From: Plantago ovata
Lineage: Eukaryota > Streptophyta > Magnoliopsida > Lamiales > Plantaginaceae
Direction of reading: 5' to 3'
Length of the DNA: 64,000 nucleotides
Assembly (NCBI GenBank): GCA_028274465.1
Contig: CM051456.1
Coordinates: forward strand, 50,273,011 to 50,337,010
Under the pieces are notes generated by a model. The model did not search any database. It saw nothing but the letters and a program-made list of their open reading frames with translations, and was not told where the DNA came from. Both the position numbers and the translations under genes were made by a program. Shown here one piece after another: positions 21,151-34,022 of the stretch; within the stretch, counting starts at the first letter, position 1; every line of letters begins with the position of its first letter.

Positions 21151-22738
21151 CCCAATAACTCACAAGCAACATACTCAGCCGACCGAGGCCAAACCATGCG
21201 GTAACATCTAGTATCACATCTTATTTCCTCATTTTCTTACTGCTAGGGACTAGCGTTAATTTCATGAGGGGGGATGGGATTTAAGTGATCTAGTGTTGTT
21301 AGTTTGGAGCTTGCCATTGATGGTTTAGAGCTTGGTATTGGTAGGATGAGTATAGTACCTTGCATGTTTTATCCGTCTGCATTTGCATTTGCACGTTTAC
21401 TGCTTTATTAGTTTTTTAGGTTGCATTCACTGCATTCATCCTAGGATAGTCTTGCATGTTTTATATGGAGTTTATTGCTGAATTTTTTGAACTTTTTTAT
21501 TGGGTAGATTATCTAACTATGCCATTAATCATATGCTTCATCTCTATGAATTTGTTTGAGGTTTTTCTCACTTGGCTTGTCACATTTATGTATTGCACTT
21601 AGTTAAGCTTGGTAGTCTCGACATCACTTAGTGGTGTTTTCTCTACTGCGGTTCACGAAGGCCTTTATAATAGGATGATGCATGTTAGGGTCTTATGGTT
21701 GTTTTCCCGAGTAATTATGTACCTAAGAGGCAACAAGTCTTCACCATGCTTTGAGATTGCTAAATTCCTAGGAAGGAGGTAGTGTGAGGTTGTGTGATCC
21801 TTTGTTTATAACCTATTCTTTCGAATAGGTTTGGGGAGGGGGTTGCACTATCATTAGACTTGTTTTTCGTTTTTCATTTCCGTGTTGTGAGTTCATTTTT
21901 CCTTTCTCGTAAATTTTGTACTCCAACCTATTCTTTCGAATAGGTTTGGGGAGGTTGTTTGTGAGTCATTTTGTTTCTCTTTTCGTTGTGCTACTGCTGG
22001 CTAAAAAAAATCGAAAAAAAGAAAGAAAAATTCGAGGAAAAAAGAAAAAAAAGGGAAAAAAAGAAACTGGAAAGAAAAAAAAAAGAAAAGACCCCAAAAA
22101 AGCAAAGAAGGGTCCAAAAAAGAAAGCCGAATAGCAGTTTAGCAAAGTGTTGTGTCTCATTTCCCAATTCTTGTAATGTTCGTAATCGTGTTGTAATTTT
22201 CTATTTTTGTCTTTTGTTTTTTAGTGTCACTTGTTCTAGACCACCATTGTCCTGCCATTCAGGAAGTCGTGAATAGCTTAAGACTTTGCTTGAGAGATGG
22301 GTAGAATAGGGGAGTGTTATCTTTTATAGGGAACCCTCCTTCGTTTGATGAGAGCCAGTACTGGTTCGACCTCTTTGAGGAAAAGTCTTAACTTGGTGAA
22401 CAACAGTAAGTCCTCAGTTTCATAGGCACGGGACAACCATTCGTATCTTAGCATGCTTCATTACGTCGTCACTGACTAGGTCCAGGTAGAGAATGTTACG
22501 AGAGACTATCTTGTCTTGACATAAGTGCTTATGTGGATGTGTATGAGTCAATCGAGGTATTCTTCAACCTATGTTCATGTTTTGATTTATATGGTTTTTG
22601 TTCATATGTTATTTGATAGATTCAGTAGATTAGTTCATTTTATTTGGCATGAGACTCCATTTTATGTGTTGCATTGTGTTTTGCATTAGAGTCTAGCTTA
22701 GTTGCTTGAGGACAAGCAAAGGTTCGGTTTGGGGAGTT
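21151..22738 (+). other. 3' spacer with twin stem-loops and polypurine tract
   Basis: Non-coding element sequence shared with the spacers at 11013-12437 (minus), 34500-35361 and 58700-60161. It holds two stem-loops AACCTATTC-(4 nt)-GAATAGGTT at 21810-21831 and 21925-21946, each followed by TTGGGGAGG; a long A/G run at 22000-22120; and the polypurine tract GGTTCGGTTTGGGGAGTT immediately before the LTR at 22739. Lys-rich frames over the A/G run are composition artefacts. Confidence 0.8.
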
Positions 22739-24030
22739 TGATGAATGTGTATTTTACAATTTCATTTGAGTCTCTTTCACCTATTTTAGCTATTCTCTAT
22801 GTTAATTTAGCTATATTTTAGTGCATTTTATTAGAATAGTGTCACGTTTCCCTTTAGTTTTTATTTTACAGGTTTTGGTTGAAAAACGAGGATTTCAGGG
22901 CAATTATATTGAAGTTGACAAGGAATTGGTGTTCTAGAAGCCTATTTTGAGTATCTGAAGGTTTCCGGATAGGATTTGAAGTCTAGGGTTCGAATCTGGA
23001 GGTTAGAAGGCCACTAGAAGTCAGAAACCGAGTCCGAAAAGGGGAAGAAATCCAAAAACGCGTCGAAAACGCGCAAAATCCCGGATTTTACTCCCGGGCG
23101 AATCGCCCGGGATGTGGGGCGAATCGCCCCACACCAGGCGACTCGCCCGGTGTGTGGGGCCCTTCGCCCCCCACAAATTCGAACACTATATATAGTTGCT
23201 CAGTTTTTCTCCGAATTTCATACTTTTCCAGACCTATTCTCTCACCTTTATCTGTAGTTTTAGGTAGGAACTTCCCAGAGCCTGTTCTGGGGGTTCGTAA
23301 CTTAAGTGATACTTTTTCATAGCAGTTTGGAGCTTGTAAGATCGTGATTCTTCGGAGACTGACAACCTTCGGTAACATTGTATCTTACAGTTTTTCTACT
23401 TATTTTTATATATCTTTCATCATGGTTCTTCTATGATTTCTGTTGATTGCATGTCGACTATGTGAATTCTTAGCAAAGGGTTGATAATTATGCTAATGGC
23501 TATATCGCGCATTATACTCCGTGTTATTGCTTTATTTCTTTGATCTAGCGAAACCTATATCTTCGTATTGTTGATTAATTATTGCACACAATTGGACAAT
23601 TCATTGGACTTTAGCATATCTATATCTTCGTAGTGTTGAATAATTACGGAACACAATTAGACAATTTAATAGACTTTTGACCTATCTATTTATCTTCGTA
23701 GTGTTTGATAATTACAACAGGACAATAAATTGATCAAAGATCTCCATGCAAAACCGAGGAATTTACGCATGATTATTAACCCGTTATGCTTTGAAGGACC
23801 ATACTATCACCAATCTCCATTATCTGTTAGAAAAACCTTTGCTATACCGTCTGCTGTTTTTATATTCTTTAGTTAAATTAGATAAAGCTAGTTATAGTCC
23901 TTAGAGAACGACACTCGAGGTCATTCTACTGCTACACTACGGTTTTCGTTGTAGTTGTGAATTGCCTTTGGCTAAATAACAAATTTATTTGACTGATTCG
24001 CGTTGGAACACGACATCCGCGTGTTCATCA
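22739..24030 (+). repeat. 3' LTR of the plus-strand Athila-like element
   Basis: TGATGAATGTGTATTTTACA at the start, GTGTTCATCA at the end, 1292 bp. U3 carries the GC-palindrome array 23093-23174 and a TATATATAG box about 20 bp after it. The 23560-23720 region has three tandem units with the motif ATCTTCGTAGTGTTGAATAATTA. The next base starts copia protease sequence, showing that this element entered the copia element. Confidence 0.92.
23093..23174. promoter_or_regulatory. U3 palindrome array upstream of the TATA box (example LTR)
   Basis: CCCGGGCGAATCGCCCGGG (23093-23111) and GTGGGGCGAATCGCCCCAC (23114-23132) are perfect 19-bp palindromes. ACACC-AGGCGACTCGCCC-GGTGT and a weaker fourth unit follow. 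Centres lie at about 23102, 23123, 23142 and 23162. The TATATATAG box follows by about 25 bp. The same array is at 31911-31994, 50772-50855, 55300-55382, 60513-60598 and, in shorter or variant form, 10600-10645, 18190-18240, 49560-49660 and 63462-63500. Confidence 0.8.
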
Positions 24031-24403
24031 CAAAACGAATGGAAAAACCCAAATTGTCCAACAATGGAATGTAAATAATATTTCTGACAATGGATGGAAC
24101 AAAATAAACGTTATCAAGTTCTAAACATTGTCCTGATGGTAAATCTATCTTGCAGCGTCCAACGCATTTGGCTTCAACTGGATTGTCGTTCCCAACATGC
24201 AAGTCGATTTCACCTTGCTTGACTAGCCTGTTTTCAATTATCCCCTGCACATTATTACAAATGTGTGAGCCACAAGCTGTATCTGATACCCAACCATTGG
24301 AGTCAAAAGTAGTCATGTTCATTTTAATAACAAACATACCTGAGCTAGAAGCCGACCGTTTCTTAGCTTGATCTGCCCTTAGCTTAGGTAATCTTTCTTC
24401 CAA
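24031..24403 (-). pseudogene. Copia protease region
   Basis: The minus strand reads GWVSDTACGSHICNNVQG, the copia retropepsin start (SGA/DTAC-S-H pattern), followed by LDNVYFVPSIVRNIIYIPLL. It belongs to the same minus-strand copia element whose integrase, RT and RNase H are at 4270-6931, and is separated from them by the Athila-like insertion. It cleaves the Gag-Pol polyprotein. Confidence 0.85.
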
Positions 24404-25214
24404 TGTCCTTTCTGCTTACAGAAAAGACATTCATCTGTGCGTACCGTTCCGCTCCTCTTGAACTTCTTTCTCTGGTTCAGACGCTTAGGCCTATCACTCG
24501 AAGTGTTAGCCTTGGCTCCCGACTTTCCCTTACCCTTAGCACCTTTGTTTCTCGGGTTTGGGTTAGACGGTTGCCCAACATACATGATCGATTTCTCCTT
24601 CTTAGGAAGAGTTTGATCATATGTCTTCAGCAGATTATGGAGCTCGGGCAGTGTAACGTCTTTCGCATTCATAGTGTAGTTAATGATGAACTGCGAATAC
24701 GAACTCGACAATGATTGAAGGACAAAGATCACCATGATCTTATTCTCCAGCTTGACACCGGCATCGGCAAGCTTCTCAAAGAGACCAATCATCTTGAGAA
24801 CATGTTCAGACATGTTCCCTCCTTCATTGAGCTTGCATATGTGTATCTCTTTGATCAAATCAAATTCAACACTTCTGGCTGTCGTCTTAAAGAGCGACTC
24901 AAGATGCTTCAGCATCTCATACGGCAACATGCTTTCATGTTGTCTCTGCAGCTCATTGCTCATTGCCGCCAACATAATACACTGCGCGGATTTAGCTCCT
25001 CTTGATGCTTATCAGCCTTTGCCTTGTTGGCTTGATTCCAAGCAGCAACTTGATCGGCAGTCTGATTCTCGGGACACACGGGAATAGCCTCGTCCAATAT
25101 GTACTCAATCTTTTCGTACCTCAGCACCAAACAAATATTCCTGATCCAATCTAGGAAGTTTGGTCCGGTCAAAACTTGCTTCTCTAAGATAGCAAGGAGC
25201 GAGATACTCGCCAT
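24379..25214 (-). pseudogene. Copia gag
   Basis: The minus strand starts MASISLLAILEKQVLTG at 25214. It continues through the UBN2-type capsid region (LFKTTARSVEFDLIKEIHIC, GLFEKLADAGVKLENKIMV, TLPELHNLLKTYDQTLP) to a basic linker and a CCHC zinc knuckle (CLFCKQKGHWKKDY). It encodes the particle protein. The first 646 bases of the window are a near-identical second copy of its N-terminal two-thirds. Start supported by the leader and primer-binding site upstream. Confidence 0.9.
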
Positions 25215-26759
<1,545 letters not shown>

Positions 26760-26774
26760 CTGGCTCTGATACCA
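26760..26774 (-). other. Copia primer-binding site (initiator tRNA-Met)
   Basis: Minus strand TGGTATCAGAGCCAG, one base from the LTR end at 26776, as in the other copy at 2143-2157. Confidence 0.9.
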
Positions 26775-26775
26775 C

Positions 26776-28882
26776 TGTAAGAAAATATGGCCAGAGTTAC
26801 CCCTAGGGTACGCAGCGGAATTTCAAAAATTTTCTTAACATGCAGGTTAATTGATCATGCATATAACGTATATAATAAACACATTAATCAGAAGACTTAC
26901 AATACTAAAAAAAAACAAGAATAGGTATTGAATCTCTATGCCAATCGATGAAGTCTTCGTAATAGTCCGGTGAATATTCTCCTTCGTCGAAGTCGAAGAT
27001 ATCTGCAATACTTTAATTATCTGCAAGACAATAAAGGTTAGTTTCCAGCTCTTTGAACCTCAACCTTGGTATCCACGGATGAACAACTTATCGGAAAGAA
27101 TGCTAGGATATTCTTTATGTGGCCAAGAAGATGGGGCGGCGATTTTCCTCCGGTGGAGAGTGGCGCGCGCGGCTAGGGTATAGAGGTAGGGGAGAGCTTT
27201 TTATTTTCTCTAAGAAAGGTAGAATAATTCTCTAAGAATTCGTCCTTGAAAAAGCTCTCTAATGACCTACTTATATAGTAGTCAATAGAAGCCTAAAGAA
27301 GATTCTTTTAGACTTCATAAAGGAATAAGAACTCTAATTTTTATTGCACTAGGAAACCAATTTTAAGTCTAGATTCATTCCCAATTAAGTTAGAACTCAA
27401 TTAGGAAAATCTAACTTAACCCTTGACTTCTAATATGGGAAGGAGTCGAAACTCCCTCCCATACTACTACTACACGCGGCCGGCCAAGGGGGAGTATGTG
27501 GGTCCCAATTTTGGGACCCACTTATAATCGAAGACAATTCAAACTCTAAGTAGATTTTGCCCATGTGCATATATTAATTCTAAATTAATATATCCTTTCA
27601 AATCAAACCTCTATTATATTTCTAAAATATAATCTTTAATTGTATTTACATAAAATACAATTAATCAATCAATTCAATTAATAATTCCAAATTATTAATT
27701 GAGCCACAAATAATTATAATTAATTCCAAATCAATTATAATTCATCAATCACAATTAATTCTAAATTAATTGCGATTCCATCTTCAAGGATATTCGGATA
27801 AGCTGAATCACCACATAGTGTGACCCATAGGGCCTCATTGTATTAAGCAAATGCTACACTAGGCAATATGGAATTCCTAGACGGTTCCATTTGTAATATT
27901 AATACATGAGGACGTTTGAGAGGTTTCTCAAAGCAAACCCTTTCGTTGTGTAGTCTATTGCGCTCAACGCGGCGAAGGTAACGTCCCTTCATCTGACTGA
28001 CTCGAATGCATCTAGGATCGATGATGTGTCTATTCCAATAATACATCCACGCGCGTCTTCAGTGAGTTGCTTGGTGAATCCAATATCTATTATGACTATC
28101 ATAATAATATTGATACGCTGGCCAGCGGTTTAACCAATCACAACTATGAACGACTATGAGCAGTGCTCTCCTGTGCTACACGTAAGAGATGAATCCTTCA
28201 CAGAATCACTTATCACCCCCATTTGTATGTAGCCATAATCCTGGATCGTGTCTTGGGTCAACTGCTTATTCAGAGCTGACATCGACGGGTCCACCAAGGA
28301 TATGGGGCAACAAATGTGATGATAAAGTCCTGTAAGTCCAAAGGACAACTGGCATCACTTCGACAACTTTCCGGTTCCCATAGACACTTCGGTGTAGAGT
28401 ATACAGCGATGGGAGTTTCCGGTGGGTACTTCCATTGTTCGGTAATCACCCTTCGAACAACTATGCGGAGTTATGGGAACGTTTCTAAATTGTCTAACAA
28501 TCCGTTCCGTGGCCGTGGGATCGGCTCACACTTGCTCTAACAAGTATAACCTCCACGCATACTAGTCTCACCTGGTTCATTCAGACCCCTACATCCGAGA
28601 TGAACCTCGACTAGGGAGAGTTTGAGATAGATGATAACTCACATAGCTCCCACTATCTGTGTGATCGGTCATCTATCCGAGGGGACATGTTTGATATCAA
28701 TACAGACAGGAATAGAGATATGACATGTTGTATGCCTGGTGTAATATAAATATGAAAGCGATACTCAATAGTCAAACAAACAAACATATATTATATTACG
28801 TTGACCTGTGTAATAGTACATATATGCCCTTAAGGGTTGTATGCCCTTAATAAAGACTGTCTCTAGGACTTATACACTATCA
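26776..28882 (-). repeat. Copia 5' LTR (about 2.1 kb)
   Basis: TG...CA termini (minus: TGATAGTGTATA at 28882, TTTTCTTACA at 26776), near identical to 2159-4269. To its right is pol of a different copia lineage (SIRE), so 28882/28883 is the outer boundary of this element; the five bases GGTTA (28883-28887) are the candidate target duplication, whose partner would be left of the window. Confidence 0.9.
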
Positions 28883-29490
28883 GGTTATACCTTAGCATTG
28901 CGAATCTGTTATCTGGTAGGGGCTTGGTAAAGATGTCAGCAAGTTGATCATCAGTACCTACTTTTACAACCTCAATGTCTCATTTTTCCACATGATCTCT
29001 AATGAAATGATGTCTAATATCAATTTGCTTTGTCCTTGAGTGGAACTTAGGATTTTGCGTGATAGCAATAGCACTTGTATTATCGCAAAAGATTGGTGTT
29101 TTCTTTGCAGAAATACCATAATCTCTTAATTGTTGCTGAATCCATAGGATTTGAGCTGTGCAACAACCAGCTGCAATGTACTCAGATTCAGTAGGTGAAT
29201 TGGCAACACAGGTTTGCTTCTTGCTGAACCATGACAAGTTCCAGAGGTACTTTTTCTATCAAGAGTTGATCCTCCATGATCAGCATCAGAATAACCAACC
29301 AATTCAAGTCAAGAATCTTTAGGATGCCATAATCCAACATTGACTGTACCTTTGACATATTTCGGTATTTTAAGAGCCTTTTTGTAGTGTGATTCTCTTG
29401 GATCAGATTGGAATCTTGCACACACACAAACAACATACTAAATGTCAGGTCTACTTGCTGTTAAATACAACAAGGAACCAATGAGCTTCC
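28883..29490 (-). pseudogene. SIRE-type copia RNase H
   Basis: The minus strand gives SWFSKKQTCVANSPTESEYI, IFCDNTSAIAITQNPKFHSR and QIDIRHHFIRDHVEK, the RNase H signature of SIRE/Maximus copia elements. The upstream part shows the RT-RNase H connection. It is the 3' portion of the pol gene continuing at 29491-31558; the insertion of the 2.1 kb-LTR copia element borders it at 28882. Confidence 0.88.
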
Positions 29491-30340
29491 TTTAATTGTG
29501 TTCTTCAACACTTTTATCTTCTTTAGTATAGCCCAATTTGGTACCAACACTCATAGGGATCTTTTCAGGTTTTTCTTCCTCTTTGATCCTAAACTTTATG
29601 AGCATTTCTTTCGCATACTTTGCTTGATTTATGAATATTCCATCTTTGAGTTGCTTGACTTGCAATCCTAGGAAATAATTCAATTTTCCCATCATACTCA
29701 TTTCAAATTTGTTTGTCATGAGTTTGGCAAAATCATCACAAAGTTGTTTGTCCTTAGATCCAAATATTATGTCATCCACATAAATCTGAACTAAGAGTAT
29801 TTTACCATCATGGTTCATGGTAAACAAAGTTTTGTCAACTTCATCTTTCTTGAAACCATTGTCCAGCAAGAACTTAGCTAAGGTATCATACCAAGCTCTA
29901 GGTGCTTGCTTTAGACCATATACAGCTTTCTGAAGCTTGTATACCATCTTGGTTTCTGAGGGAAGTTCAAAGCCAGGGGGTTGTTCCAAGTAGACTTCTT
30001 CAGCAAGTTCACCATTCAAGAATGCACTTTTAACATCCATTTGATAAACAATAAAGTCATTGTGAGCAGAAAAGGCCAAGAAAAGTCTAATTGCATCCAA
30101 TCTTGCAACTGGTGCATAAGACTCATCATAGTCCAATCCTTCAGTCTGACAGTAACCTTGAGCAACCAAACGTGCTTTGTTCCTTGTTACTTCACCAGAC
30201 TCACTCAGCTTGTTTCTGAACACCCACTTTGTACCAATAGCTTTCTTGCCTTCAGCAAGAGGTACAAGTTTCCAGACTTTGTTCCTTTCAAATTGATCCA
30301 GTTCTTCTTGCATTGCCTTGATCCATTCAGAATGCTTTAG
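29491..30340 (-). pseudogene. SIRE-type copia reverse transcriptase
   Basis: A long minus-strand open stretch with [96 protein letters not shown], the catalytic [13 protein letters not shown] box and [24 protein letters not shown]. The last block is characteristic of the SIRE lineage. It is the polymerase of the element and has the usual size for this domain. The element as a whole is broken. Confidence 0.95.
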
Positions 30341-31558
30341 AGCTTCTTCTATGGTCTTGGGTTCAATTTTTTAAACAAAGTAAGAGAACAAAGCTTCTAC
30401 TTCTACGACATTTGCTTCTTCAACAAGTCCATGAGTAGCAGATACTTTGGATCTAGTCACTTGGCATTTGTCAATATCACCAATCATATCCGTAGAGGGA
30501 TGATCTCTAATCCATTTGTTAACAGGTTTTCGGATCTTTGGATCTGGATAAGTTTGCTCATCAGCATGTGACTCTTCAGCATGTACTTGTTCAGTACTAC
30601 TGGTATTTTGTTATGTCTCTGTTGAGATCGGTTCATCAGCAACTGCTTGTTCAGCATTGCTATATTGTGGTAACTCATCAGCAGGCACAAGAAGTTGCAT
30701 AGTTTCAGCAACATCCGGAGCAACTGCGTCTTTTGCTGGAAATTCTTTGTCATGAACTATATTTATCTTGTCCTGACTTGGGGGAGGAGAGTCATTGTCA
30801 GAATCATCATTTAGTTCTATTGACTTGATTTGCCTAGCATCAGATTCAGTTCTTTGCTCATGTATGATTAGATTCTTCATACATTCTGATATTTCTTCTT
30901 CAGCAGGCACTCCTTGTGACTTTTCGTAGAATACAACATACACTGATTCTTCGATCTTTTGTGCCTTTTTGTTGTAAACTCTATAAGCTTTACTATGCAA
31001 GGAGTAACCAAGAAATATCGCTTCGTCTGCCTTTGGTTGAAATGTTCTTAGGTATTCTCTACCGTTGTTAAGAACGAAACACTTACAACCAAATACTCTT
31101 AGATGGGTGATATTAGGAGGTCTTCCAACAAATAACTCATAAGGAGTTTTGTTGTATTCCTTAGTAATCAGACATCTGTTTTGAGTGTACAGGCGGTATT
31201 AATCGCTTCAACCCAGTAAGCCTCACTTATTTCAGTGTCAGCAAGCATTGTTCTTTGGTGTCCTTACTGAGGATACCTGATGTTGTATGCCTTTTGAAGT
31301 GCAATACTCAGTTATGTACTGGTTTACAAACTCAGTACCATGGTCTGTCCTTATGACTTTTACCTTGTCATTTTTCATGACTTCAAGCTTATTCAGCAAG
31401 TTAGGTACTTCAGTCCTTGTTCCAGATTTGTGTTTGATAAATACTACCCAAGTGAATCTTGAATAGTCATCTACCACCAGACCATACTTCTTACCAGCAT
31501 AGCTTGTTGAAGAAGATTCAAACAAGTCCATGTGCAAGAGTTGTAAAGGTTTTGTAGT
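30341..31558 (-). pseudogene. SIRE-type copia integrase and linker
   Basis: The minus strand near 31240-31537 reads MHMDLFE, KYGLVVDDYSRFTWVVFIKH and KVIRTDHGTEFVN, the integrase core with DDYSR and the second catalytic Asp region. Near 30960 SKAYRVYNKKAQKIEESVYV V matches the integrase C-terminal block. The Ser/Glu-rich linker (30480-30900) joins it to RT. At 31559 a plus-strand Athila-type LTR has inserted; gag of this SIRE element lies beyond it at 35362-35600. Confidence 0.88.
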
Positions 31559-32759
31559 TGATGAACGTGTATTTTACACTTTCATTTGAGTCTTTTTTCA
31601 CCAATTTATCTATCCTCTATGTTAATTTAGCTATATTTTAGTGCATTTTATTAGAATAGTGTCACGTTTCCCTTTAGTTTGCATTTTACAGGTTTTAGGT
31701 GAAAAACGTGGTTTTCCGGGCAATTATATTGAAGAGAATGAAGAATCGGTGTTCCGAGGACATTTTTGGAGTATCTAGAAGATTCCGAATGGGATTTGAA
31801 GTCTAGGGGTCGAGTCTGAAGGCTAAAAGGTCACTAGAAGACAAAAACCGAGTCCGAAAAGGAAAAGAAATCCAAAAATGCGTCGAAAACGCGTCTCTCG
31901 CCGACTGGAACTCCCGGGCGATTCGCCCGAGATGTGGGGCGATTCGCCCCACACCAGGCGATTCGCCCGGTGTGTGGGGCGACTCGCCCCACACGTTCCG
32001 AACTCCTATATATAGTTGCTCAGTTTTCTCCGTTTTTCATACTTTCTCAGACCTTTTTTCACACCTTTCTCATTAGTTTTAGGTAGGAATTCTCCAGAGC
32101 CTGTTCTGGGAATTCTTAGCATAGGAGATACTTTTTCTTATCGATTTGGAGCTTGTGAGATCGTGATTCTTCGGAGATTGACAACCTTCGGTAACATTGT
32201 ATCTCAGATTTTTCTATTTATATTTATTTATCTTTCAACATGTTTTCATTCAATCTTTCTATGATTTTTGTTGATTGCATGACATCTATGAGTAGCTAAA
32301 TCTATCGTTGGTGATAGTATGTGATTTCTTAGCGAAGGGTTATTAATTATGCTGATGGCGGTAAAGCGAATCAGACTTTGAGTTATTGCTTTATTTCTTT
32401 GATCTATCTAAGCCCTCTATCTTCGTAGTGTTGAATAATAACGGAACACATTGGACAATTCATGATCAAAGATCTCTATGCAAAACGATCGGGTACTTCA
32501 TGCATGATTATTAACCCACTATGCTTTGAATGATCATACTATCACTAACTTCCATTATCTTGATAAGAAAAATCTGTGCTAAGTCGTCTGTTGATTTTAT
32601 ATTTTAAGTTAGATCAAATAAAGCTAGTTATAGTCCTTAGAGATTGACACTCGAGGTTATTTTACTGCTACACTACGGTTTTCGTTGTAGTTGTGAATTG
32701 CCTTTGGCTAAAAACAAATTTATTTGATTAATTAGAATCTGACAAATTTCGGTTCATCA
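31559..32759 (+). repeat. 5' LTR of a short Athila derivative
   Basis: Starts TGATGAACGTGTATTTTACA, ends CGGTTCATCA, 1201 bp. Four GC palindromes with centres near 31922, 31943, 31962 and 31983 lie just upstream of the TATATATAG box at about 32007. Candidate target duplication GTAGT at 31554-31558 in SIRE integrase sequence. Confidence 0.92.
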
Positions 32760-32760
32760 A

Positions 32761-33089
32761 ATTGGCACCGTTGCCGGGGACTATACTCCTTTTTTTCTGT
32801 TTAGCTTTTATATATTTTCAGCATTCAGTTCCCTACAGAAGAACAGGCTCTGGGGGTTTGCTCTCAGAAAATCTCACTTTCTTACCCTATTTCTTCCCCC
32901 CTATCTTTTTTAGAAAATTCGTCTAATCTGATCTCGGTTACCTTGCGTGCTTGTGCTCTCGAAGTTCTTGATTACATTGTGTTTGTTTGCACTCTTTGTG
33001 TTTTTCTTTGCAAATTTTTGTTTTTCTTTCGTGGATTCTGCTCCTTGGTTTCTTGTTTCCTCGTGTGCAGAAACTAGTCATACGAAAGG
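32761..33089 (+). other. Primer-binding site and leader of the Athila derivative
   Basis: TTGGCACCGTTGCCGGGGAC starts two bases after the LTR, an Asp-type primer-binding site. The remaining leader is T-rich without coding evidence and includes a TCCTCGTGTGCAG acceptor-like site at 33058-33070 shortly before the first ATG. Confidence 0.75.
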
Positions 33090-34022
33090 ATGAGTCAACC
33101 TCCGTTGCCCCGGTATGTGAGGCCTCGAGGGCCTTGTATAACACTGGATGACGATTGCAGAAATTATGACTTTGATCCTTCGTACTACTCCATTGTCTCC
33201 ACGTTTTCAATGGGTGATGATCCAAGAGGGTTCTTAGACACGTACGAGGAAGGAGTGTTGAGGATACCTCGTGAGAATGAGGAGGGGGTTATTTTATCAC
33301 ATGAGCAACTTTGTATGAGAGGATTTATGGGTGCCTTGAAAGGGTACGCTCGAAGATGGCTCAGAATCCCGCCGAAAAAATCGTTGCGCACTTGGGGTGA
33401 AGTAACCATCAAGTTTCTGGAACATTGGGATAGGGACTCACCTCCCGGGTCAAGGGCATGGACGTCTCGCTTTAGTAGTCAGCCACCAGAAATCGACATT
33501 GCCGATGAAGAGGAATGTGGAGAAGAATCCATTGATGAAGTCTCCTAAGTGCTTAGCTTGGATTCCACGTCCTTACTTGCGGATGTCGAGGTTGTTGGTC
33601 AAGAGGAAGTCGCGGAGGAAGTGATAACTGAACCCATTGCTTCACTTGAGTCAGAAGGTGATGGCGTGAGTTGTGTTGAGGTCGAGGAGCCAATCTCTGA
33701 AGATTTTGGTGTCTTTGAATCAATTGCGGCAGATACTCTTGATCTTGACTCCTATGTTCTGGTCCATGCACCCACCTATGAGTCCCAAAGGAGTTTTGAT
33801 CCTCTTTACTCTTTTTATTTTCCATCTGATTCCCTTAGTTATTTTTTAGATTTTTTTTTCTTGGTTTTGTTAATTTTAGTTTTCAGGGAATCATGGACTT
33901 GCTTGAGCAGATACGGAGAGGAGCCAAGGATGGTTCCCAAGATGCGAGGAGTAATGGAACGGATGCACAAGATTCGTTTCCATTTGATAATGAATAACAT
34001 TAGTGGTAATAGTCGCATGTAG
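33090..34022 (+). pseudogene. Short gag-derived ORF region with an acidic, membrane-like tail
   Basis: Begins MSQPPLPRYVRPRGPCITLD and contains an Athila-style gag start: FSMGDDPRGFLDTYEEGVLR, LCMRGFMGALKGYARRWLRI and SLRTWGEVTIKFLEHWDR. The gag similarity then gives way to a long acidic region (EVAEEVITEPIASLESEGDG) and, near 33840-33890, a hydrophobic run YFLDFFFLVLLILVF that could be a membrane segment. The homologous capsid part is about a third of a normal Athila Gag, so this looks like a much-reduced non-autonomous derivative. Function unknown. Broken. Confidence 0.6.

Noticed and set aside
23093-23174. CRISPR-like array of palindromic repeats
   Set aside because: Units are contiguous variants of one palindrome with almost no spacers, and the context is a plant retrotransposon LTR.
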